This document shows, one piece after another, positions 25,676 through 31,110 of a stretch of 32,524 bases of DNA. The stretch is from the NCBI GenBank assembly GCA_019239875.1, contig JAFAZI010000075.1, positions 1-32,524 on the forward strand, in the 5' to 3' direction. A model generated the notes under the pieces. It did no database searches. It saw nothing but the letters and a program-made list of their open reading frames with translations, and was not told the origin of the DNA. Both the position numbers and the translations under genes were made by a program. The stretch comes from Frankiaceae bacterium (GTDB lineage: Bacteria > Actinomycetota > Actinomycetes > JAFAQI01). How positions within the stretch are numbered: position 1 is the first letter of the stretch; each line of letters starts with the position of its first letter.

Positions 25676-25936
25676 GTGGACGCGAAAACCGTTGTGGAGC
25701 AGGAGGTTCGCGAGCTAGTCCGACGACGTGGGCTCGACCCGGTCGGTGAGCCCACGACGGTCCGCGAACTTGTCGACACGGTCGTGTCTGAGTGCGATGG
25801 CGTCATCGACTCCGACCTCATCTCGCAACAGGTGTACGACGCGGTCGCGGGGTTCGGCCCGTTGCAGCAGTACCTCGACGACGGAGGCATCGAGGAGATC
25901 TGGATCAACGCCCCAGCAAGGGTTGTTTACGCGTAG
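25676..25936 (+). pseudogene. tadA: tadA/cpaF pilus-assembly ATPase, truncated by insertion
   Basis: The frame begins at the GTG at 25676 and shows the N-terminal domain of a TadA/CpaF secretion ATPase (Flp pilus motor): VYDAVAGFGPLQQYLDDGG followed by IEEIWINAPARV, a segment highly conserved in actinobacterial members (usually continuing FVAR). After that similarity ends, VYA and a TAG stop follow at codon 87, whereas the family is about 380-450 residues long; the whole ATP-binding domain is absent. Codon use shifts at the same point from G/C-ending codons to CCA GCA AGG GTT GTT. The rest of the gene is expected at the far end of the inserted element, outside the window. The fragment should not be functional. 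Confidence 0.8.
25905..25936. other. Probable left attachment junction (attL) of the integrated element
   Basis: Host-like coding ends within the codons for IWINAP; from about 25914 the sequence becomes less G/C-rich and no longer matches the gene family. The crossover core therefore probably lies in or next to TGGATCAACGCCCC. The matching right junction is outside the window, so no direct repeat can be shown. Confidence 0.5.
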
Positions 25937-25953
25937 CGCACCGGCGGAGCACT

Positions 25954-26457
25954 TCAGTCAGACTGACTAGGCGTTGGCAGGTCGATCCTGAGAAGATCCA
26001 AAGTGAGCGGCGGGATGCCCATGCGGCTCGTCGTGCTGTTCGTGTATTCCCTGGCATGCGGATATAGGGCAAAAGTACCTGTCGTGCGAGCGAACGCCTC
26101 GAGTTCGCTGGTGGTCGGAGGATCGTTTGGGGGCAGGAAAAAGAGACCGCCGTACTCGAAATCGAGTGTTGCGAAGACGTCTGCCACATCCTCTGTCGAC
26201 TCGTCGTCATCTGGCTCCGAGGTTTGGAAGATCTCGATCACGTAAGAGGTGCGAACCACGAAGTGGGTGTGGCCCTCGTCGTACTCAATCGACGGCTGCA
26301 TCGAGAGGTTGTAACTAAGTTCGAGGTCTGGGTTTGGGAAATGGTCGAGAGTTACCGCACTGCGGATCAATCGCACGTCTGCGAAGTGGGCTCGACCGCC
26401 GATCCTGGCGGCGTCGAGCCGATCCTCCTCGCCTCCAACCTCAATGTCGTGCGTCAC
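25954..26457 (-). CDS. SecB-like chaperone of a TAC toxin-antitoxin system
   Basis: A 167-residue SecB-fold protein resembling M. tuberculosis Rv1957. Similar segments are an early ARIGGRAHFADVRLIRS, DVFATLDFEYGGLFFLP in the middle, and the SecB signature FALYPHAREYTNSTTSRMGI followed by PPLTLDLL (compare LFPYAREVVSDLVTRGGFPPL in classical SecB). In TAC systems this solitary chaperone binds the antitoxin's C-terminal extension, protecting it from aggregation and proteolysis so that it can block the toxin; it can often also substitute for SecB in export. Actinobacteria normally lack a general SecB, which supports the TAC reading. The GTG start overlaps the antitoxin stop (GTGA), so the two are translationally coupled. 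It ends 18 bp from the truncated tadA. Confidence 0.88.
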   Translation of the reverse strand: MTHDIEVGGEEDRLDAARIGGRAHFADVRLIRSAVTLDHFPNPDLELSYNLSMQPSIEYDEGHTHFVVRTSYVIEIFQTSEPDDDESTEDVADVFATLDFEYGGLFFLPPNDPPTTSELEAFARTTGTFALYPHAREYTNSTTSRMGIPPLTLDLLRIDLPTPSQSD

Positions 26458-26921
26458 GCGGGGACCGCGGCAATCGAGGGGTAAGGCTTCCAGTCGTCCA
26501 CGATGCCGGTGCTGGAGGCGGTAGGTACCGCCTCCAGCATCACGACGCGTTGCGGCTGGTTGTACGCGATGCGAGTTCGCGCCACCCAGTCGCAGTGCGC
26601 GGGCATCTCGATCTTGAAGCGCAGGTGTGCTTCGACCGCACGCGCATAACGCTGCAGAGTCGAGAGCTTGGGGTCGCTACGCTCCGTCTCGAAGCCAGAC
26701 ACAGTGGGCTGCCGGACACCCATGCGCTCGGCAACCTCGGTCTGCGACAGATGGAGCGCCTTACGGCACTTCACGAGGCTGTCGATCAGGCGCTGGAGCG
26801 CCTGAGCGTCCTCGTAGGCCGCACGGAACTCCGGATTGTGCTTTGCGTCGCTCAGATACGCGGTGAAACCGTCAGCAGGAAGGTTCACCTTCTTCTCGTC
26901 AGCGGCGCGTCGGATAGCCAT
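26454..26921 (-). CDS. higA: HigA-like Xre antitoxin with chaperone-addiction tail
   Basis: A 155-residue antitoxin. Residues about 35-95 are an Xre helix-turn-helix: LSQTEVAERMGVRQPTVSGF followed by SDPKLSTLQRYARAVEAHLR, nearly the same wording as M. tuberculosis HigA1 (Rv1956). The following 55 residues, starting IEMPAHCDWVARTRIAYNQP, replace the short end of an ordinary HigA and correspond in position to the chaperone-addiction (ChAD) region that makes the antitoxin depend on its SecB-like chaperone. Trp and Tyr in DWVARTRIAY sit where aromatic ChAD residues are expected. The ATG at 26921 has GAGGAG eight bases upstream; the frame is open upstream but overlaps the operator and is not coding. 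It should repress its own promoter. Confidence 0.9.
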   Translation of the reverse strand: MAIRRAADEKKVNLPADGFTAYLSDAKHNPEFRAAYEDAQALQRLIDSLVKCRKALHLSQTEVAERMGVRQPTVSGFETERSDPKLSTLQRYARAVEAHLRFKIEMPAHCDWVARTRIAYNQPQRVVMLEAVPTASSTGIVDDWKPYPSIAAVPA

Positions 26922-26966
26922 GCCACACTCTCCTCTGTGGGCCGGTCCCTCTCCAGGGCACTTGGG

Positions 26967-26986
26967 GTATCGGCTAGAACCTATAT
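26967..26986. promoter_or_regulatory. HigA-type operator O1 with overlapping -10 (antitoxin promoter)
   Basis: GTATCGG-CTAGAA-CCTATAT fits the HigA operator described for M. tuberculosis, ATATAGG-N6-CCTATAT, with one half-site perfect and the other differing at two positions; the spacer is exactly six. On the reverse strand a good -10, TAATAT (26988-26983), overlaps the perfect half-site, 62 bases before the antitoxin ATG. Repressor binding would block this promoter. Confidence 0.65.
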
Positions 26987-27036
26987 TACTTTTGCCATCG
27001 GCGGTGCCCGCAAACCAATTGAGCAAGTGGGGCCCC

Positions 27037-27462
27037 TCAGTTTTTCGGCGGCTTCTCGCCGAACAGTTCGATCCAGCGCTTGCGACGCTTGATTGCACGG
27101 TCTTTGTCGGGCTTCGGGGTCTCCTGCTGGTTCTTGTAGAACGACGTCAGCCCTACACAGTGCGGACCCCAGAGAGTGAAGAGGACACGGAAATGGTTGC
27201 TGCCGGTGCGGTGACGAATCTCAAGAATGTGATCCCCCAGCGAATCGACATCCTTGAGACGGCTCTGTCCGTTCAGGAAGCGTTCGATCTTGACGGCGAG
27301 CTCTGCTTGCTCCTTGATCGGCAGACGCTCGAACTCCTCACGCCCGCGCTCTCGTCCCACCTTCTCGTGCCGGAACCAATACCAAGTCCGGGGTCGAGTC
27401 TCCTCGGATTTGGCGTTGCCCGTCGCCGGCCGGTTGACCGACCGCTTTTTCTTAGGGCTCAC
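27037..27462 (-). CDS. higB: HigB/RelE-superfamily toxin of the TAC module
   Basis: A 141-residue toxin of the RelE/HigB (Gp49-like) superfamily, expected to act as a ribosome-associated mRNA endonuclease. A basic N-terminus of about 25 residues precedes the core: EEFERLPIKEQAELAVKIER, then GDHILEIRHRTGSNHFRVLF, then GLTSFYKNQQETPK and a basic RAIKRRKRW helix. The stretch NHFRVLF...W...LTxFYKNQQxTPK is the hallmark of HigB1 (Rv1955)-like toxins. The GTG start has GGAGG about four bases upstream. Toxin-before-antitoxin order is typical of higBA loci. The gap to the antitoxin (115 bp) contains its own operator and promoter, allowing extra antitoxin expression. Confidence 0.9.
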   Translation of the reverse strand: MSPKKKRSVNRPATGNAKSEETRPRTWYWFRHEKVGRERGREEFERLPIKEQAELAVKIERFLNGQSRLKDVDSLGDHILEIRHRTGSNHFRVLFTLWGPHCVGLTSFYKNQQETPKPDKDRAIKRRKRWIELFGEKPPKN

Positions 27463-27488
27463 ACCGCCTCCGGCGAATGGGTGGGGGT

Positions 27489-27520
27489 GGCCGAGTTCCC
27501 GAGCGAGCGGGAACTCGGCC
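27489..27520. terminator. Perfect 13-bp hairpin between the YjzC-like gene and the toxin gene
   Basis: GGCCGAGTTCCCG (27489-27501) and its exact complement (27508-27520) enclose a six-base loop. The hairpin begins 8 bases after the stop of the YjzC-like gene and ends 27 bases before the toxin start. There is no T-run on either side. It may be an actinobacterial terminator, an attenuator or an RNA-processing site that keeps toxin levels low. Confidence 0.6.
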
Positions 27521-27527
27521 AGAGTGG

Positions 27528-27701
27528 TCAGCTACGACCGCTCTTGTTCTTCGACGGGTCGACGTTCACCCACGTCTGTCCAGGACGAGGGGTGGGCGGC
27601 AGTCGGTGACCCTTCGGCATGGTGATCTCAGCACCCCCTCCCTTCGGCCGATACTGGCCAGAGGTCGGTGCGGGCTGTCCCGGCTTTCCGGTCTTTCCCA
27701 C
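27528..27701 (-). CDS. Small YjzC-like protein
   Basis: A 57-residue basic, Pro/Gly-rich protein, pattern GKPGQPAPTSGQYRPKG, AEITMPKGHRLPPTPRPG and TWVNVD, matching the YjzC family (a small family of unknown function with 'PGxxAPxSGxY' and 'KGxxFPPT..G..W' motifs). I choose the GTG at 27701 because a textbook Shine-Dalgarno GGAGGTGA ends five bases upstream; an ATG at 27716 would place that sequence inside the gene. It lies between the second HigA-type operator and the toxin gene on the same strand, so it may be part of the TAC operon. Function unknown. Confidence 0.7.
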   Translation of the reverse strand: MGKTGKPGQPAPTSGQYRPKGGGAEITMPKGHRLPPTPRPGQTWVNVDPSKNKSGRS

Positions 27702-27772
27702 AAAGATCACCTCCATTCCGAACCTGGTACCCGGTCACGATCCGGCGTTTCGCTCGCTCCAACGCTTTCACG

Positions 27773-27801
27773 ATGTAAGGTTTGGCGCACTGCTAACGCA
27801 A
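27773..27801 (-). promoter_or_regulatory. Candidate promoter for the YjzC-like gene
   Basis: On the reverse strand TTGCGT (27801-27796) and TTACAT (27778-27773) are separated by exactly 17 bases, about 70 bases before the GTG. Each box matches the sigma-70-type consensus at only three of six positions, so this is a weak prediction. Confidence 0.3.
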
Positions 27802-27803
27802 CC

Positions 27804-27840
27804 AAGGCCTCGACCCGGGAACACCCCGGGTCGGGGCCTT
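27804..27840. terminator. 16-bp hairpin, probable terminator
   Basis: AAGGCCTCGACCCGGG (27804-27819) pairs with CCCGGGTCGGGGCCTT (27825-27840) with one G-T wobble, around a five-base loop. It separates the second HigA-type operator from the YjzC-like gene and could be a bidirectional terminator or, if transcription starts at that operator on the reverse strand, an attenuator. Confidence 0.65.
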
Positions 27841-27869
27841 CGCGGTTCTGAGCAGAGCGTACCTCATCA

Positions 27870-27889
27870 ATATCGGTTGGAACCTATAT
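27870..27889. promoter_or_regulatory. HigA-type operator O2 in the divergent region
   Basis: ATATCGG-TTGGAA-CCTATAT differs at a single half-site position from ATATAGG-N6-CCTATAT and is a better copy than O1. It lies between the TAC/YjzC-like side (reverse) and the replication operon (forward). On the reverse strand GATATA overlaps it in the same way TAATAT overlaps O1. It may control the TAC operon, the forward replication transcript, or both. Confidence 0.6.
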
Positions 27890-27958
27890 CTCGTGGCGTG
27901 TTGGGGTGGTGTTGGGTGGGGCCCATGTGGCTGCGGTCAGGAGGGACTAAGCCCTCTC

Positions 27959-28140
27959 GGGCAAGGTGTTACCGTTGCCCTAGTCAGAGCGCCGGGGTGA
28001 TCACCACCCCAACCGGAGCCGGATAGTTGCGGCGGCTTAGGGGCTAGGAACCCCACGGCGTGCGTGAGGCTTGGGGCCATTAGGCCAAGGGAAACCACCA
28101 CGAGGCGAGAATGATGTCTTGCCGTGGCACCGAAAGGTGC
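27959..28140 (+). ncRNA. Candidate structured leader RNA of the replication operon
   Basis: At least six consecutive inverted repeats fill this stretch: 27959-27980 (9 bp with one bulge), 27994-28010 (6 bp), 28040-28054 (4 bp), 28070-28089 (7 bp with a two-base bulge, ATTA loop), 28098-28127 (7 bp, bulged) and 28127-28140 (5 bp closed by a GAAA tetraloop). The last stem holds the AAAGG ribosome binding site of the gene starting at 28146. The region 27702-28145 has no convincing coding frame. I recognise no known riboswitch or ribozyme; a cis-regulatory RNA or replication-origin DNA structure are both possible. Confidence 0.45.
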
Positions 28141-28145
28141 TCCCG

Positions 28146-28370
28146 ATGGCCAGTGATGCCGTCATCGTGGCCCGGAACCATCTAGCCGGGCTGTACGCAA
28201 ATGGAAAGAAGCCCGACCGCGAGGTTGAGGCGCAAGCCCGCCGCAACCTGACGGCGGCGAAACTCGAGCGGGCAGTGCGTGAAGCCGTCGCGGCTTTTCC
28301 GCCGCTGACCGACGAGCAGCGCGGGCGCGTTGTTCGGCTGCTGATGACCGGTGGTGGGGCTGATGCCTGA
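28146..28370 (+). CDS. Small phage/plasmid-type protein of unknown function
   Basis: A 74-residue protein, helical and charged, with REVEAQARRNLTAAKLERAV and then FPPLTDEQRGRVVRLL. The 'AFPPLTxEQRxRLxxLL' ending recurs in small proteins encoded next to replication genes in actinobacterial prophages of the phiRv1 kind. No catalytic motif is visible. The ATG at 28146 is used because GAAAGG lies six to eleven bases upstream; frames starting earlier would run through the hairpin region. Its last eight bases overlap the ATG of the primase-like gene, so the two are probably co-translated. Confidence 0.7.
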   Translation: MASDAVIVARNHLAGLYANGKKPDREVEAQARRNLTAAKLERAVREAVAAFPPLTDEQRGRVVRLLMTGGGADA

Positions 28371-30789
28371 ACATGGAGCGGGCCTCCCGGCACAGGAGGC
28401 CCACCACGACGCGGCAAACGTCAAACTCAAAGGTAGCGTCCCGCCGCCCTTTGCGCGGAGCAGCGCGGTGAACGCCGACGAGGCGCTCCGCTACACGGAA
28501 GCGCTCTACGGCAAGAGGCCGCGCGGTCGTTTGGGCTTGTCTTGGATTGATCGCAAGGGAAGGTTCAAGAGCGCCACTGCGGCCGATCCGGTCGAATTCG
28601 TTAGGCGGGCATCGGTGCGAGTTGGCGAACAATGCCCGAGCATCTACCTTCGCTGCACGACCCTCGCGGCCGAACCGAAAAAGGGCGAGCGGGGCGGCGC
28701 CGATCTTGCGCTACTCCTGCCGGGCCTCTGGTCCGACCTCGACTACGGAACCGACGGGCACAAGCACGACCCCAACAAGCACGGCGGGCTCGCTCTGCCG
28801 GCGAACGCGGAAGACGCCCTCGAAGTCATTCGGGCAGCGGCACTCCCACCGCCGACGCTCGTGGTGAAGAGCGGTGGCGGACTCTATGCCTGGTGGCTCC
28901 TCGATCAGCCAGTGACCCTGGATGCCGAAGGACGCGAGTCGTGGGGCCGAACATCGGCCGAGTGGCAGGCGCAACTTAAAGCCGGAGCACGTGCGAGAGG
29001 CTGGTACTACGGCGCCGGTGTCGGCAACCTCGACCGCGTCCTGCGCTTGCCCGGCACAGTCAACGGCAAGGTGGACCCAGGACGCCCGTGCACCGTCGTG
29101 CAGTGGGATGGCCCCCGCTACACCGCCGAGGCTCTGCGCGCGGCTCTCGTTGACGCTGACATGGTCGTGGCTCGCGACCGGGCGGTCATCGGCGAGGCGG
29201 CAGCCACCGAGTATGAAGACTGGGAACGGGAGGCGATGGATGCCCGCGACAAGGCCGATCCTGGCCCCGCCGCCCGCCTGGACGCGATCGGTTTCGAGAA
29301 GGTACTGACAAGCGCGGCATGGACGCTATGCCCGCAGACTCACTCGGGCGATATCGAGTCGTGCTTCACGCGGCCCGGCGGAGGCTCCACGACGACATGC
29401 AGTGCGCATGTCCTTAGCGTTCAGCCGCACGTTCTGGTCGTACACAGCGAGGAGGCCGGACTTCCCACCGGAGGCGGACAGCGGCTTACGCCGTTTCGAG
29501 TGTTCGCACATCTGCACCACGGTGGCGACGAGAAGGAGGCGGCTCGCGACATTCGAGAGCAGCGCACGGAGGCCGCGCAGATGCTCGGCTTGGTACCGGC
29601 GAGGCACCCGGCACCGTCGGGCGACGATCCGGCCATCGCCCTCGACCGATGCGAAGCCACATTCCGCAGGTGGCTCGGCGATACCTTCGACATGAGTTCG
29701 CTGCATGCACAACTCGCGGTAATGGCAGTCGAGCGAATGAACGGCGACCCGTTGTGGCTAATGGTGATCAGCGGGTCAGGTAATGCGAAGACCGAATCCG
29801 TAAGCGCGCTCGCTGGTGGCGGGGCGCACGTCATCTCGACAATTAGCAGTCCTGCCGGGCTGCTCTCCGCGTCGCCCTACAAGGACCGTGACGAGGACGC
29901 CACGGGCGGTCTACTTCGCAAGATCGGCAATCGCGGTGTTCTGGTCGTCAAGGACTTCACGTCGATCCTGTCGATGGGTCGCGACATGCGCACCGAGTTG
30001 CTGGCAGCGTTCCGCGAAATTTACGACGGCAAATGGGACCGCAACGTCGGCACAGATGGTGGGACGACCCTGCTCTGGGTCGGGCGGCTCGGTCTAGTCG
30101 GTGCAGTAACGACTGCCTGGGATACCCACCACGCCGTGATCGCGGTAATGGGCGACAGGTTCGCGTTGATCAGGACGGACTCCAATAGCAATCGGATCGA
30201 GATCGGCAGGCAGGCGACGAAGAACGTCGGGTCGGAGAAGGCGATGCGCGCCGACCTTGCCGGTGCGGTCAAAGACGTGCTAGCCGCTGCGAACACCGCC
30301 GACCCGATCACGCTTACCGACGAGGAGACCGAGCGCCTCCTACGAGCCGCGGACCTCGTGACGCGAGCTAGGTCGGCGGTTGACCGCGATTACAAGGGAA
30401 CACCGCTGATGGCCCACATGGCAGAAGCACCGACTCGGTTCTCCAAGCAACTCGTTCAAGTCGTCCGTGGCTCGGTCGCCGTAGGCCTCGACCGCGACAA
30501 GGCCATGCGGCTCGCGATTAGGTGCGCCCGCGACAGCGTGCCGCCGCTGCGAATGCTCCTGCTCGACTATCTAGCCGAGTACAGCGTGATCGGCGAGTAC
30601 ATCCCCATGCACGAGATCCGGAAGGGCGTCGACAAGCCGCGAACAACGGTCGATAACGAACTACAAGCGATGCACTTGCTAGGACTCGTGCAGGTAGAGG
30701 AGGCGGACACGGTCTACAAAGGGCGTGATGTGACTCGGTGGAGTTATCGGCTCCATTTGGGCATCGACCCCGCTGCCCTAGCGTATTAA
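28363..30789 (+). CDS. Primase (AEP/RepB-like) and helicase-type replication protein
   Basis: An 808-residue cytoplasmic protein, likely the element's replication initiator/primase-helicase. The N-terminal archaeo-eukaryotic-primase-like part has the metal motif LWSDLDYG (Asp125 and Asp127), SGGGLYAWWLLDQP (about 170-183; the usual His of 'SGxGxHxYW' is Tyr here) and LDRVLRLPGTVNGK (about 223-236). The middle has cysteines (TLCPQ, ESCF, TTCSAH) that may bind zinc. The C-terminal P-loop domain has Walker A ISGSGNAKTES (about 469-479) and a Walker B-like GVLVVKDFTS (about 525-534), then a winged-helix-like end (MHEIRKGVDKPRTTVDNEL). The ATG at 28363 follows GGTGGGG; GTGs at 28351 and 28354 are alternatives. 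Confidence 0.8.
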   Translation: MPEHGAGLPAQEAHHDAANVKLKGSVPPPFARSSAVNADEALRYTEALYGKRPRGRLGLSWIDRKGRFKSATAADPVEFVRRASVRVGEQCPSIYLRCTTLAAEPKKGERGGADLALLLPGLWSDLDYGTDGHKHDPNKHGGLALPANAEDALEVIRAAALPPPTLVVKSGGGLYAWWLLDQPVTLDAEGRESWGRTSAEWQAQLKAGARARGWYYGAGVGNLDRVLRLPGTVNGKVDPGRPCTVVQWDGPRYTAEALRAALVDADMVVARDRAVIGEAAATEYEDWEREAMDARDKADPGPAARLDAIGFEKVLTSAAWTLCPQTHSGDIESCFTRPGGGSTTTCSAHVLSVQPHVLVVHSEEAGLPTGGGQRLTPFRVFAHLHHGGDEKEAARDIREQRTEAAQMLGLVPARHPAPSGDDPAIALDRCEATFRRWLGDTFDMSSLHAQLAVMAVERMNGDPLWLMVISGSGNAKTESVSALAGGGAHVISTISSPAGLLSASPYKDRDEDATGGLLRKIGNRGVLVVKDFTSILSMGRDMRTELLAAFREIYDGKWDRNVGTDGGTTLLWVGRLGLVGAVTTAWDTHHAVIAVMGDRFALIRTDSNSNRIEIGRQATKNVGSEKAMRADLAGAVKDVLAAANTADPITLTDEETERLLRAADLVTRARSAVDRDYKGTPLMAHMAEAPTRFSKQLVQVVRGSVAVGLDRDKAMRLAIRCARDSVPPLRMLLLDYLAEYSVIGEYIPMHEIRKGVDKPRTTVDNELQAMHLLGLVQVEEADTVYKGRDVTRWSYRLHLGIDPAALAY

Positions 30790-30801
30790 CCGGCTTCGTG
30801 G

Positions 30802-31096
30802 GTGCGGCCATGTAGCCCGCACATACGTAGGGGTCTGGGCGTCTACCAACTTTCCCGGGCGCTTACCCGTGGACGGAGAGAAATCGGGACTCGCCGAAAG
30901 ACCGTGCGGAGCGTCTCGACGGTATCGGCGAGTATCCCGGCCGGGCCGAGCTCGGCAGCCGGAAGCCCTTGGAACGAAAGGGGTATGCACTGGTCGGGGA
31001 TGGCACACTGGCCGTATTGCGGGTGGAGGCACCACTGGCAAACAGGGCTCGCGGCAGTCCGCGCCGAGCCGTATGTTCGCGAACGAAAGGTGCCTC
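30802..31096. ncRNA. Highly structured intergenic region upstream of the terminase-like gene
   Basis: This gap of about 300 bases holds little or no coding sequence but several strong inverted repeats: 30802-30822 (6 bp); 30886-30938, a long compound stem (GGG, ACTCGCCGA, ACCGT and GAG arms all matched by complements in order); CCGGC...GCCGG arms around the palindrome GCCGAGCTCGGC just after it; 31046-31070 (6+3 bp); the palindrome GTTCGCGAAC at 31075-31084; and an outer 8-bp pair GAGGCACC (31026-31033) with GGTGCCTC (31089-31096), which captures the end of the ribosome binding site of the gene at 31098. It could be a regulatory RNA, a packaging (pac/cos) site or an origin. Confidence 0.45.
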
Positions 31097-31110
31097 GATG
31101 GGTGGTCTAG
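30985..31110 (+). CDS. Possible small ORF upstream of the terminase-like gene
   Basis: A 41-residue frame beginning at the ATG at 30985 behind CGAAAGG, the same ribosome-binding motif as the neighbouring genes. The product is rich in Trp, His and Arg (HWPYCGWRHHWQ) and resembles nothing I know. It overlaps the next gene by 13 bases and runs through the hairpin-rich region, so it may be a leader peptide or chance. Confidence 0.25.
   Translation: MHWSGMAHWPYCGWRHHWQTGLAAVRAEPYVRERKVPRWVV

Noticed and set aside
26922-27098. N-terminal extension of the antitoxin frame
   Set aside because: It would cover the operator and overlap the toxin end, while GAGGAG sits correctly before the ATG at 26921.
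27900-27925. G-quadruplex candidate
   Set aside because: Only three runs of three or more G on one strand in a short span; four are needed for a standard three-layer form.
27840-28145. Retron or group II intron RNA
   Set aside because: The region is highly structured, but there is no reverse transcriptase gene nearby and no domain V-like hairpin that I can recognise.
30969-31097. N-terminal extension of the terminase-like protein
   Set aside because: The sequence lies in the hairpin region and the zinc motif begins right after the ATG at 31098, which has its own ribosome binding site.
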